Part shown: positions 1 to 8,808 of the stretch, piece after piece
Layout: each line of letters begins with the position of its first letter
How positions within the stretch are numbered: position 1 is the stretch's first letter
Assembly (NCBI GenBank): GCA_963662375.2
Contig: CAXXRP010000005.1
Location: 496,001 to 560,000, forward strand
Length of the DNA stretch: 64,000 nucleotides
Direction: 5' to 3'
DNA from: UBA11612 sp963662375
GTDB lineage: Bacteria > Pseudomonadota > Alphaproteobacteria > Rhodospirillales > Rhodospirillaceae
The notes under the pieces: model-generated
What the model was told of the DNA's origin: nothing
Seen by the model: the letters and a program-made list of their open reading frames with translations, nothing else
Databases searched by the model: none
Translations under genes and position numbers: made by a program

Positions 1-160
1 TCAGGCTGATATGAGGATGGTTGGTCGCAAACTGGAGCTTGCGCGAGTTTTCATCCACAAACGCGGGCTCCGGGTCGATGCCCGCCGCACGAATAATCGT
101 CAGGGCCTCTCCCAGAATCCGGCCCTTAGGCACGGCTATAACGAGAGGATCTTGGCTCAT
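1..160 (-). CDS. hisG: ATP phosphoribosyltransferase, N-terminal part (partial)
   Basis: The first 53 codons of HisG read leftward and run off the window edge. HisG joins ATP and PRPP in the first step of histidine synthesis. The visible part starts MSQDPLVIAVPKGRIL and goes on to a RKLQFAT segment, which matches the family N-terminus (an I-A-hydrophobic-PKGR start followed by a conserved R-K-L). The ATG lies at 158-160. murA ends 72 bases upstream on the same strand, so the two genes may be co-transcribed. The catalytic and C-terminal parts are outside the window, so the short and long HisG forms cannot be told apart. Confidence 0.85.
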   Translation of the reverse strand, partial: MSQDPLVIAVPKGRILGEALTIIRAAGIDPEPAFVDENSRKLQFATNHPHISL

Positions 161-232
161 GGGGCGCTCAATACTGGCGCCCGTACACGGAACGGCGCGC
201 TCGGTCGCCTTTTACACTATTTTCGAGGGAAG

Positions 233-1573
233 TCACCACCCCGGGCTCGTGGAATGTAGGGGCTTAGAAGCCTCGTGCACCGAAACCCGTTCAATACGCG
301 CGCCACAAGCGCCGAGCTTTTCCTCCAGCCGCTCATAACCACGGTCAAGATGATAGACGCGGTTGACGAGCGTTTCACCCTCGGCCGCCAACCCCGCCAG
401 AACCAGGGAGGAGGACGCACGCAGATCTGTCGCCATGACCGGCGCGCCCGACAGCTTCGCGGCTCCGCGGATAATAGCAGATGCCCCATGAACGTTTACG
501 TCCACACCGAACCGCGTCAATTCTGGCACATGCATGAATCGGTTCTCGAAGATCGTCTCGGTAATCATGGCCGCACCGGTCGCGATGGCCATCAAAGCCA
601 TCCATTGGGCCTGCATGTCTGTTGGAAATCCGGGAAATGGCTCTGTCATCACGTCGACACCGGTCAATCCGTTTTCCGCCACCACCGTGAAGCCATCCTC
701 CGAAGGCTCAATTTCAACACCGGCTTGCCGCATAGCATCAAGCACGGACTCTAACAGCTCGTAACGCGTCCCCCGTAGGGTAATCCGCCCGCGGGTAATG
801 GCGGCGGCAATGGCGTAGGTTCCTGTTTCAATGCGATCCGGAATAACAGCGACGCGCGCCCCATGAAGAGATTTCACGCCACATATCCGCAACGTGCCCG
901 AACCCATGCCGCTGATCTCCGCACCCATGGCGTTAAGACATTCAGCGAGATTGGCAATTTCAGGCTCCCGCGCCGCGTTCTCCAAGACCGTTTCTCCGTC
1001 GGCCAATGAGGCGGCCATCAGGAGATTCTCAGTGGCCCCTACCGTAACCTTGGGGAAAACAATGCTCGCGCCTTTGAGCCCACGCGGCGCCGAGGCATGA
1101 ATATACCCTTCCTTGAGCGCGATACGCGCGCCGAGGCTTTCGAGGGCTTTAAGGTGCAGGTCTACTGGGCGCGTCCCAATGGTGCACCCACCCGGCAAAG
1201 ACACTTTGGCCTCACCCACTCGGGCTAAAAGCGGTCCAAGCACCAACACAGACGCGCGCATGCGACGCACCAGATCATAGGGCGCCGTTACATCCGTGAT
1301 GCTGTCGGTGGTCAGCGTCATGGTACGGCCTGTCGCCCCTACGACGGATCTCTCGCTACCGGCGCCCAGATTGGATTGGTCAACACGCACGCCGTGCTGG
1401 CGCAAAAGATTGGACATTGTGCCAATGTCCGCTAGTTCGGGCATGTTGGTAAGCGTCAGCGGTTGATCACTCAGCATGCCAGCCGCCATAAGTGGCAGCG
1501 CGGCATTTTTTGCACCGCCGATCATAATGTCGCCTTGCAGCGCCACACCGCCGTGTATCCGAATGGCGTCCAC
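233..1573 (-). CDS. murA: UDP-N-acetylglucosamine 1-carboxyvinyltransferase MurA
   Basis: MurA transfers enolpyruvate from PEP to UDP-GlcNAc, the first committed step of peptidoglycan synthesis, in the cytoplasm. The 446-residue product has the GGAKNAALP substrate-binding loop (Lys22, Asn23). It also has the catalytic-cysteine loop LPGGCTIGTRPVDLH with Cys130, so the fosfomycin-sensitive Cys form is expected. The conserved closing segment DRGYERLEEKLGACGARI is present. About 20 extra residues follow it, making the protein somewhat longer than the usual 420. hisG follows downstream on the same strand. The stop is TGA, which confirms TGA as a normal stop here. Confidence 0.97.
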   Translation of the reverse strand: MDAIRIHGGVALQGDIMIGGAKNAALPLMAAGMLSDQPLTLTNMPELADIGTMSNLLRQHGVRVDQSNLGAGSERSVVGATGRTMTLTTDSITDVTAPYDLVRRMRASVLVLGPLLARVGEAKVSLPGGCTIGTRPVDLHLKALESLGARIALKEGYIHASAPRGLKGASIVFPKVTVGATENLLMAASLADGETVLENAAREPEIANLAECLNAMGAEISGMGSGTLRICGVKSLHGARVAVIPDRIETGTYAIAAAITRGRITLRGTRYELLESVLDAMRQAGVEIEPSEDGFTVVAENGLTGVDVMTEPFPGFPTDMQAQWMALMAIATGAAMITETIFENRFMHVPELTRFGVDVNVHGASAIIRGAAKLSGAPVMATDLRASSSLVLAGLAAEGETLVNRVYHLDRGYERLEEKLGACGARIERVSVHEASKPLHSTSPGW

Positions 1574-1655
1574 TGTTTTTTCCTATCTGAAACTGGCGGC
1601 CAAGCGGACCACCCATTCTTGACAATAAACGGTTATTTGCGGCTGCGTCATGGCA

Positions 1656-2210
1656 CTAGAGGCGTGGCAATGTGACACCCTTCTGGCCTTGATATTTACC
1701 TTTGCGGTCGCCGTAGGAGGTTTCGCAGACACTGTCTGCCTTCAAAAAGATAAACTGCGCGGCGCCTTCATTGGCATATATGCGAGCGGGAAGTGGCGTC
1801 GTGTTAGAGAATTCGAGCGTTACGTGCCCTTCCCACTCGGGCTCTAAGGGTGTGACATTGACGATTATGCCGCATCTCGCGTAAGTCGACTTGCCAAGGC
1901 AGATAACCAATACGTCACGAGGAATACGGAAGTATTCAACAGTGCGCGCCAGCGCAAAGCTATTTGGCGGAATAACGCAGACGTCAGTCTTGCGATCGAC
2001 AAACCCCGTGTCGGAAAAATCCTTGGGGTCGACAACGGCAGAGTCGACGTTGGTGAAAATCTTAAAATCATCGGAAACGCGCGCGTCGTAGCCATATGAT
2101 GAAACGCCGTAGGAAATAGCACCCTCGCGCTGCAGACGGTCAGTGAAGGGCTCGATCATCCCTTTCTCCGCGGCCATCTCGCGAATCCATGTATCCGGCA
2201 TCACGGACAT
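1656..2210 (-). CDS. dcd: dCTP deaminase
   Basis: Deaminates dCTP to dUTP, feeding dTMP synthesis. The product has 184 residues, typical of the trimeric Dcd/dUTPase-fold family. Recognisable parts are the start MSVMPDTWIREMA, the SSYGYDARV segment, the GKSTYARCGIIVNVTPLEP core containing the catalytic-site region, and the closing YQGQKGVTLPRL. The frame stays open for about 110 codons upstream, but that extension is low-complexity and overlaps a separate small gene, so the ATG at 2208-2210 is preferred. It ends with TAG, which shows TAG is a true stop here. murA follows 82 bases downstream. Confidence 0.96.
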   Translation of the reverse strand: MSVMPDTWIREMAAEKGMIEPFTDRLQREGAISYGVSSYGYDARVSDDFKIFTNVDSAVVDPKDFSDTGFVDRKTDVCVIPPNSFALARTVEYFRIPRDVLVICLGKSTYARCGIIVNVTPLEPEWEGHVTLEFSNTTPLPARIYANEGAAQFIFLKADSVCETSYGDRKGKYQGQKGVTLPRL

Positions 2211-2310
2211 CGACGAAAATTCCTTGTGAGCGAGCCACAGAAACTGTTTCCATGGACTTTGGCCCCATCTTGTAGCCCAGGTATAGGCACCCCTCAAGCT
2301 ATGGAGACTC

Positions 2311-2472
2311 CTACGCTTTCGTGCCGCGGGGCTTGACGCCGCCAGGAGCCCTAGCGCGCTGCTGGGCCTTGCGACGCAGAAGATTCTCACGCAACGCCTC
2401 TGCCAAACGCGTTTGAGCTTTAGAGGACGTGGACTTGGTCTTGGTTTGGGGAGATGAAATCGGTTTGCCCAT
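2311..2472 (-). CDS. Small basic protein of unknown function (53 aa)
   Basis: A 53-codon frame with an ATG at 2470-2472 and a TAG at 2311-2313. The product is strongly basic, with a Ser/Thr/Lys-rich N-terminus followed by an amphipathic helix-like stretch LAEALRENLLRRKAQQRAR. Small alphaproteobacterial proteins with this LRxNLxRRKAQxRAR pattern near cell-wall genes are familiar to me, but I know of no assigned function. It sits 100 bases upstream of dcd on the same strand. Support is the pattern, position and composition only. Confidence 0.55.
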   Translation of the reverse strand: MGKPISSPQTKTKSTSSKAQTRLAEALRENLLRRKAQQRARAPGGVKPRGTKA

Positions 2473-2644
2473 AGGGTGTAAATCTCATGCTGTGGATAAG
2501 TCTTGCGCGCACCCCGAACGGGCGGCGCGCCATGGTATACCATAGACCGTTTGCTAGCTGTTGACAGGCAGTTGCGTGCATTGGGGGCCTATGGCATGTT
2601 CCGCGCCTTCGCGCTGGGGCTGCATGCTATCCGCGCCCCTCGGC

Positions 2645-2719
2645 GCTGCCGTAGCTCAGTGGTAGAGCACCCCCTTGGTAAGGGGGAGGTCGAGTGTTCA
2701 ATCCACTCCGGCAGCACCA
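2645..2719 (+). tRNA. tRNA-Thr(GGT)
   Basis: A complete cloverleaf. The acceptor arm GCTGCCG pairs with CGGCAGC, then comes discriminator A and an encoded CCA at 2717-2719. The anticodon stem is CCCCC/GGGGG around the loop TTGGTAA, which gives anticodon GGT (reads ACC/ACT). The T-arm contains GTTCAATCC. Confidence 0.95.
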
Positions 2720-3122
2720 TTATTTGAAGGGGTTAGTGGGCGCGGCGTTTTCCGCCCCTACGATCTCCCATCGTATCCCCACGGAAGCCACCTAACTCAG
2801 ACGTAAAAAAATGCTATTATCGATGGAGCTTTCAATCTGGGGGGTTGATCTTGGCATTCAGTGAGGGCGAACGATGCAACAATAAAAACGCTCTTAGGGC
2901 TTCAACCTGAATTTAGGCATGAACAGTAGCGCTGTCGCTTCGTTAGGCTCCCACAGCCATTCAATTTGATTTGCGCCTTGAAAAAAGGGGTCAGGCATAG
3001 GGCACCGGGCGCTGGATGGCGTATATGTGTATGCGACCCGTGCAAATTTCGTACTGCCTTGACTACTAGTCGATAAGCGGCGGATAAAATAAACAGCTTA
3101 TATCGAAAACGTTGCCCACATC
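2720..3122. other. Intergenic stretch without a recognisable gene
   Basis: About 400 bases between tRNA-Thr and the aminotransferase gene. No frame in either direction resembles a protein I know. It presumably holds the tRNA terminator and the promoter of the aminotransferase gene, but I see no convincing hairpin or promoter boxes. Confidence 0.5.
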
Positions 3123-4292
3123 ATGAAGCCAGCTAACCGTACATTCTCGGCGTCCGACACGACTATTTTCGAGGTGACTTCGCGCGTGGCCGCTGAACAC
3201 GGATCCATCAATTTGGGTCAGGGTTTTCCGGACGGGAACGGAGCAAAAGGCCTTCGAGCTAAGGCTGCAGAATTTCTAGAAGATAGACCCAATCAGTATC
3301 CGCCGATGATGGGCGTGCCGGAGCTACGTCAGGCTGTGGCAGCGCATGACAAGCTTTTCTACGACCTAAACGTAGACGGGGAGCGGGGCGTTTTGGTAAC
3401 CGCTGGCGCCACCGAGGCGCTTGCGAGCTGCCTCTTCGGCCTTATTGAACCTGGCGACGAGGTCGTGCTGCTGGAGCCACTCTACGACAGTTATTTGCCG
3501 ATTGTCCGCAGAGCCGGCGGCATCCCTCGCCTTGTACGGCTCATGCCGCCGGAGTGGGATTTGCCGAGAGAAGAACTCGCTAGTGCTTTTACGGAAAAGA
3601 CCAAGCTCATCCTCCTGAATTCGCCCATGAACCCTAATGGCAAACTTTTTACGACGGATGAATTGTCGTTTATCGCGGAGCTGCTCACCCGCCACGATGC
3701 TTACGCCGTGTGCGACGAGGTATACGAGCATCTCGTCTTCGACGGAAACCGCCATATCCCACTAATGACCCTGCCCGGCATGTTTAATCGATGCCTGCGC
3801 ATCGGCTCGGCAGGTAAGACATTCTCTCTGACAGGCTGGAAAATAGGTTATATCGTTGCGGATCCAGCATTGTTGCAGCCAGTAGCAAAAGCTCACCAAT
3901 TTATTACGTTTACTGTAGTGCCCAATCTTCAACGCGCCGTTGCCTATGGCCTTGGCAAACCCGAAGAGTTTTTTCAGTCGCTGTCGCAAGATCTCCAGGC
4001 GAAGCGCGATCTCTTATCTGAAAGGCTTACCGCAATTGGATTTTCGGTCCTCTCCTGCGCAGGCACTTACTTCGTCACTGCTGACTTCTCACGGCTTAGC
4101 TTTCAAGGCGATGACGCCGCATTTTGTATGCATATCACCGCTGAAGCCGGTGTAGCCGCCATACCGGTAAGTGCGTTTTACGAAAGCCCCCCACCACAGA
4201 AGTTTATTCGCTTCGCATTCTGCAAGGATTTTGATGTCTTGGAGAAAGCCGCGAGACGCTTGGCCAAACACTTCGGCAGTAAAACGTTATGA
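3123..4292 (+). CDS. PLP-dependent class I/II aminotransferase
   Basis: Fold-type I aminotransferase of 389 residues, in the branch that includes methionine/kynurenine-type and broad-specificity aminotransferases. Seen motifs: NLGQGFPDG near residue 30, the VTAGATEAL cofactor loop near 92, NSPMNPNGK at 166-174, the PLP-ring Asp in AVCDEVYEHLVF (Asp198), and the Schiff-base lysine in GSAGKTFSLTGWKIGY (Lys232). The amino donor cannot be fixed from sequence; methionine, aromatic amino acids or aspartate are all possible. It stands alone, and its stop overlaps by a few bases the end of a convergent MFS relic. Confidence 0.85.
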   Translation: MKPANRTFSASDTTIFEVTSRVAAEHGSINLGQGFPDGNGAKGLRAKAAEFLEDRPNQYPPMMGVPELRQAVAAHDKLFYDLNVDGERGVLVTAGATEALASCLFGLIEPGDEVVLLEPLYDSYLPIVRRAGGIPRLVRLMPPEWDLPREELASAFTEKTKLILLNSPMNPNGKLFTTDELSFIAELLTRHDAYAVCDEVYEHLVFDGNRHIPLMTLPGMFNRCLRIGSAGKTFSLTGWKIGYIVADPALLQPVAKAHQFITFTVVPNLQRAVAYGLGKPEEFFQSLSQDLQAKRDLLSERLTAIGFSVLSCAGTYFVTADFSRLSFQGDDAAFCMHITAEAGVAAIPVSAFYESPPPQKFIRFAFCKDFDVLEKAARRLAKHFGSKTL

Positions 4293-4705
4293 CATCTGCT
4301 TGCGTCCGGAAACCTGGAAACTATGATGAGCTGTATCGCCAGCCTGCTCACCGGCCGCCTGTTTTTTCAGCGATTTACCTTCTACCGGGCGCGCTTCCCC
4401 GAACGGTAGCGCCGGGATGAACCACGTGATCACGAAGGCAACTACGATAATCCAAAGCCCCACGCCGAATAGCCCGGTAATCGCTATTGAAAAAGCTTCC
4501 TTAATCCCGCGTTCCATTTCTACGGCCAATACCTCCGCCTGCTCCACCATCGATCGCTTGATCTTCGGGAGTTTGGCCAGCAAAACTTCCTTGGGCGCGC
4601 CGCCAGTCAGAAGCGGGGCCTTCACATCACTGGAAAATGCCGGATTTCCAATAAGCTTTGAGGTGGCTGCTTCGTCACCGTTGTAGGCCTGTCTGACGTC
4701 AGCAC
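4287..4705 (-). pseudogene. C-terminal remnant of an MFS (EmrB/DHA2-like) transporter
   Basis: The open frame has an acceptable GTG only at 4625, but protein-like sequence (DVRQAYNGDEAATSK...) continues upstream to about 4705. It contains one clear transmembrane helix, FGVGLWIIVVAFVITWFIPALPF, followed by a polar tail. This resembles the last helix and cytoplasmic tail of 14-TM drug:H+ antiporters. The rest of the gene, at least 350 residues, is missing. It stops where IS3-family sequence begins, so insertion or deletion probably removed the front. The assignment rests on one helix and its flanks. Confidence 0.55.
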
Positions 4706-4775
4706 TACTGGGACAAACTAGTGTAATTGCCTAGAGGAGTGTTTTTGGCTCATCGTCACTATTGAGGAGTGAACG

Positions 4776-5030
4776 ATGAGACATAGAACAGAACGTCATC
4801 AGGACGCCGCCGAGCGGACTTTGAAGGACATCCGGCGCAAGACGCGCAAGCGATATTCCTCTGAGGAGAAGGTCCGCATTGTGCTAGCCGGATTGCGGGG
4901 CGAGGACAGCATTGCCGAGTTGTGTCGCCAGGAGGGCATTGCCCAGGGTCTGTATTACAGCTGATCGAAGGAGTTCCTTGAGGCTGGGAAGAAGCGATTG
5001 GCCGGCGATACGGCGCGTGAGGCTAATGCC
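4776..5030 (+). pseudogene. IS3-family transposase OrfA remnant with premature TGA
   Basis: Starts MRHRTERHQDAAERTLKDIR and continues with a helix-turn-helix region typical of IS3-family OrfA: RKRYSSEEKVRIVLAGLRG and SIAELCRQEGIAQGLYYS. The family continues YYSWSKEFLEAGKKRL. Here the Trp codon is TGA at 4962-4964, and the same frame then reads SKEFLEAGKKRLAGDTAREAN before homology ends near 5030. OrfB, with the DDE catalytic domain, is absent, so the element is dead. It lies between the truncated MFS gene and kamA and may mark the deletion scar. Confidence 0.8.
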
Positions 5031-5177
5031 GGCACAAACCTGATCGTGGATTGCGGCTGGGTACGGTCCATACCATGGCCCACCTACGGCGGGATTCGTC
5101 CGCCCCGGACGTAGCCCGCTTACCGCTACACCAAACGGGCATTGACTCGTAGCGGTTTTTGCCCGACCACCCGCCGT

Positions 5178-6239
5178 ATGGATACCGTCGCCAACCGCAC
5201 TCTGCGAACCGCCGATGATCTCGTGACCGCCGAATTGGTCTCGCGCGACGCAGCTGGGGCGCTTTCTGCTGTAGCGGAACGCTACGCGACGGCTATTCCA
5301 CCCGCGATACTGGAATTGATTCATACCGCGGCCAGCCGGGTTGCAATCACCCGCCAATTTGTTCCCGCGGTGGAAGAATTGTTCACAACTCCAGATGAGT
5401 TGACCGATCCCATCGGCGATCAAATTCATAGCCCAGTAAAAGGCATCGTTCACCGCTACCCAGACCGCGCACTGCTGATGCCGACATTGGTATGCCCAGT
5501 CTATTGCCGGTTCTGCTTCCGCCGGGAGATCGTCGGTCCTGACGGCGGCGCGTTGAACGCTGCACAGTTGGCAGAGGCGCTCAACTACATCCAGCGAACG
5601 CCAGAAATATGGGAAGTCATTCTGACCGGCGGCGATCCCCTCATCTTATCCACCCGGCGCATATCGGAAATTCTCACTGCGCTGGATGAAATCACACACG
5701 TCAAAATCGTCCGAGTGCATACCCGCGTGCCCATCGCAACACCGCAGCGTATCGACGCGGATTTAGTTGCCGCTATGGCGAGCATCTCTAAACCTGTCTA
5801 TGCTGTCCTTCATTGCAATCATGCAGATGAGTTGACCGCGGACGTCGCAAACGCTTGCGCTCGTTTTGTTAACTCGGGAATACCCCTTCTGTCGCAAACG
5901 GTGCTGCTGAGGAACGTCAATGATTCAATTGACGCACTTGAGGCATTGATGCGTGCCCTCGTGGCCTTGCGCATCAAGCCATACTATTTGCATCAACTTG
6001 ATTTTGCGCCGGGCACGAGCCACTTCCGCGTGCCACTGGAAGAAGGCCAGGCTCTGGTTAAGGAGCTGCGCGGCCGTCTCTCTGGGCTCGCACAGCCCAC
6101 ATACATGCTCGACATCCCCGGAGGGGCGGGGAAAGTGCCACTGACCCCTACCCACACGAGCAAAAGCGACGTTGGGTTTATCTCTGTCGAGAGTCCTGAC
6201 GGCCAAATCCACCCTTACCCACCTCCCGTACGGCATTGA
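5178..6239 (+). CDS. epmB: Lysine 2,3-aminomutase family radical SAM protein (EF-P lysyl-lysine 2,3-aminomutase-like)
   Basis: A 353-residue KamA-family enzyme. Short family members like this one (EpmB) isomerise lysine to beta-lysine for modification of elongation factor P. The radical SAM cluster motif is CPVYCRFCF with Cys106, Cys110 and Cys113. A GGDPL segment follows, and the PLP lysine lies in DIPGGAGKVPL (Lys319). The ATG at 5178 gives a start close to TLRTADDLV, usual in this group; a TTG 36 bases upstream is less likely. efp and epmA are not in the window, so free-lysine aminomutase activity cannot be excluded. Confidence 0.85.
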   Translation: MDTVANRTLRTADDLVTAELVSRDAAGALSAVAERYATAIPPAILELIHTAASRVAITRQFVPAVEELFTTPDELTDPIGDQIHSPVKGIVHRYPDRALLMPTLVCPVYCRFCFRREIVGPDGGALNAAQLAEALNYIQRTPEIWEVILTGGDPLILSTRRISEILTALDEITHVKIVRVHTRVPIATPQRIDADLVAAMASISKPVYAVLHCNHADELTADVANACARFVNSGIPLLSQTVLLRNVNDSIDALEALMRALVALRIKPYYLHQLDFAPGTSHFRVPLEEGQALVKELRGRLSGLAQPTYMLDIPGGAGKVPLTPTHTSKSDVGFISVESPDGQIHPYPPPVRH

Positions 6240-6310
6240 AGTAGCACAACGATTGCCCCGAGGTTCCGGGCCTCTATACTGACGGTGAAGAATCGTTCAG
6301 GGGAATTAGA

Positions 6311-7693
6311 ATGGGCTTAGAGACGTTTCTAACGGCCGTCAGTGATTTTCTCTGGGGGCCGATAACGATGATATTGATCCTCGGCACCGGGCTCTATTTG
6401 TCCATTGGCCTGCGCGGCATCTCCATTCGCCGAATTCCCGAAGCATTTCGATTGATGGTCAGTCCCGCTGCACGGAGCGAGGCCAAAGGCGAAGGCGAGA
6501 TCTCACCATTCGCTGCGCTGATGACGGCGCTCAGTGCCACGGTGGGCGTCGGCAATATTGCCGGTGTTGCCACCGCCATTCATCTCGGCGGTCCGGGTGC
6601 GCTATTCTGGATGTGGATGACCGCTCTTGTGGGCATGGCGACAAAATATGCCGAGACCATGCTGGCGGTAACCTACCGCGAAGTATCTCCGCGTGGGCAC
6701 TACCTCGGCGGACCCATGTACTACATCAAGCATGGTCTTGGGCCGAAATGGGCATGGCTTGGAACACTATTCGCCGTTTTCGCGGCTACCGCGGCCTTCG
6801 GCGTCGGCAATATCGTTCAGAGCAACTCCATCGCCGACGCCCTCGATGCGGAGTTTAGTGTTCCCTCATGGGCGACAGCCGCAGTGCTCACAGCGCTTGT
6901 TTTCTTCGTTATCATTGGCGGCATAAGAAGAATCGCGGCCCTATCAAGTACGCTCATCCCATTCATGATTGTGCTTTATTTCGTCGGCGGTATCTTTTTA
7001 CTGACCGTCAATGCCGCCGAAGTGCCGGCAGCGATTGAGTTGATTTTCACCTCCGCATTCAGTGGAACGGCGGCCACGGCAGGTTTTGCCGGCGCCGCGG
7101 TCGCCGCTGCCATCCGGTTTGGTGTGGCGCGAGGTATCTTCTCCAATGAGGCGGGCTTGGGCACGGCCGCCATTGCACAGGCCGCAGCCCGCAGTGACGA
7201 TCCCGTACGCAACGGCGCAATCGGGATGCTCGGCACCTTCATCGATTCCCTTGTCGTTAATTCCATGACAGGCATAGCCATCATCACGACGGGTGTTTGG
7301 ATGTCGGGAGAAACTGGCGCGCCGCTAACCGCTATGGCGTATAACGCCGCCTTGCCCGGCATCGGCGGAGCCCTTATATCCATTAGCCTAATTTTCTTCG
7401 CATTTACCACCATCCTCGGCTGGAGTGTATATGGTGAACGTTGCGCCGCTTATCTCTTCGGCGATCGAGCTATCGTCCCGTACCGGTATTTGTGGGCCAT
7501 CGTTATTCCCGTTGGAGCACTCGCAAAATTGGAGATTGTCTGGATATTCGCCGATATTATGAATGCCCTGATGGCGATCCCTAACCTCATCGCTCTCCTC
7601 CTACTAAGTCCCATCGTGTTCAAAATTACCCGGGATCGGCTAGCCGGAGGGCAACCGCTCATGCCCTCAAAGGCGGTTCCGCTCGCTGATTAG
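6311..7693 (+). CDS. Sodium:alanine/glycine symporter (AGCS family)
   Basis: An integral inner-membrane protein of 460 residues with about ten hydrophobic helices, as expected for AlsT/DagA-type Na+-coupled amino-acid carriers. The family signature is seen as LSATVGVGNIAGVATAI followed by GGPGALFWMWMTALVGM near residues 75-115. The segments GGPMYYIKHGLG and GIFSNEAGLGTAAIAQ (cytoplasmic loop with conserved NEAG) are also present. The 71 bases upstream contain AGGGGAATTAG before the ATG, an acceptable ribosome binding site. It appears monocistronic. Confidence 0.93.
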   Translation: MGLETFLTAVSDFLWGPITMILILGTGLYLSIGLRGISIRRIPEAFRLMVSPAARSEAKGEGEISPFAALMTALSATVGVGNIAGVATAIHLGGPGALFWMWMTALVGMATKYAETMLAVTYREVSPRGHYLGGPMYYIKHGLGPKWAWLGTLFAVFAATAAFGVGNIVQSNSIADALDAEFSVPSWATAAVLTALVFFVIIGGIRRIAALSSTLIPFMIVLYFVGGIFLLTVNAAEVPAAIELIFTSAFSGTAATAGFAGAAVAAAIRFGVARGIFSNEAGLGTAAIAQAAARSDDPVRNGAIGMLGTFIDSLVVNSMTGIAIITTGVWMSGETGAPLTAMAYNAALPGIGGALISISLIFFAFTTILGWSVYGERCAAYLFGDRAIVPYRYLWAIVIPVGALAKLEIVWIFADIMNALMAIPNLIALLLLSPIVFKITRDRLAGGQPLMPSKAVPLAD

Positions 7694-7801
7694 CGAAACC
7701 AACGGAACAGGCCATTGATACCCAGTGGTCGGGGTGATGAGGTACGTCATTGAACCGCGAGGGCATCCAATCTGATAGGAAGATATAAAATCCAAGGGGC
7801 A

Positions 7802-8791
7802 ATGGACATAGGCAACACACTTTTCGATCTGATTCGTAACCACAGAGAGAGTAACATTAATCGCCGCACCTTATTGCAAAGCGCGGGAACGTTAGCGGGC
7901 GCCACGGTATTAGCTAGCACGGCCACGGGTTGCGCGGCTGCCGGCTCGCGCGACGCACTGAAAGGCAAAGTTGCCGTGATCACGGGAGCCAGCCGCGGCG
8001 TCGGCAAGGGCATCGCCCGGCGCTTTGCCGCCGAAGGCGCGACGGTGGTGGGCCTGGCCCGCACTCTGAAGCCTGGCACGGGCGTGGACCCTGGGTCTCT
8101 GGAAAAAACGCTAGCGCAGATAGAGGCGGATGGCGGCGCCGCGATGGCCGTCCAATGCGACATTTCCGATCGAAGTTCCCGCACGACAGCCATAGAAACC
8201 ATTCTAGACCGCACCGGCCGCGTAGACATTCTTGTGAACAATGCCGCCGCGGGCACCATCGGCACGCACTTTGAAGATCTAACGCCCGAACGATACTACG
8301 GTTTGTTGGAGCTGAATCTGAACGGACCGTTTCACTTCATGCAGAACTTTTCAGCTAGCATGAAAGAACGGAACGAAGGCTGGATTTTGAATATTTCTTC
8401 GGCGGCGGCAAACGTCCCAAAGGGGCCACCGTTCAATCCATTGGAGAAAAACGGGTTGATGCTCTACGGAGTAACTAAGGCGGCCTTGAACCGCCTGACT
8501 GCAGGTATCGGCGCTGAGCGGCACGGCACGGGCGTGGCCGTGAATGCACTTGGACCAACGAGCGCTGTATGGACACCGGGTTGCGTCTCCTCTGGCGTTG
8601 CCAAACTATCGGGGCGCAAGGGGCCGAGTGAAGAGGACGAGCCAGTCGAGGCTATGGCCGAGGCGGCGCTGGCATTGTGCACGGTCGATCCGGCTCTATT
8701 TACCGCCCGGACGGTCTATAGCATACCGTTCTTGAAGAATTTAAACCGTGAGATAATGACGCTGGATGGACGCGAGCTGTTGAACGGGTGA
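7802..8791 (+). CDS. Short-chain dehydrogenase/reductase with Tat/lipoprotein-like leader
   Basis: A classical SDR of 329 residues. The Rossmann motif TGASRGVG is at 61-68, NNAA at 146-149, the catalytic serine near 199-200, and YGVTK (Tyr222, Lys226). What is odd is the first 50 residues: NINRRTLLQSAGTL with twin Arg at 21-22, a hydrophobic stretch, and STATGC ending at Cys44. This reads like a Tat leader with a lipobox. SDR enzymes are normally cytoplasmic, and Tat export of a folded NAD(P)-bound enzyme would be unusual but possible. The leader is in frame without a break. The substrate cannot be predicted. The small secreted-protein gene starts 18 bases downstream. Confidence 0.8.
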   Translation: MDIGNTLFDLIRNHRESNINRRTLLQSAGTLAGATVLASTATGCAAAGSRDALKGKVAVITGASRGVGKGIARRFAAEGATVVGLARTLKPGTGVDPGSLEKTLAQIEADGGAAMAVQCDISDRSSRTTAIETILDRTGRVDILVNNAAAGTIGTHFEDLTPERYYGLLELNLNGPFHFMQNFSASMKERNEGWILNISSAAANVPKGPPFNPLEKNGLMLYGVTKAALNRLTAGIGAERHGTGVAVNALGPTSAVWTPGCVSSGVAKLSGRKGPSEEDEPVEAMAEAALALCTVDPALFTARTVYSIPFLKNLNREIMTLDGRELLNG

Positions 8792-8808
8792 CCGAGGGAG
8801 ATAGCGCC

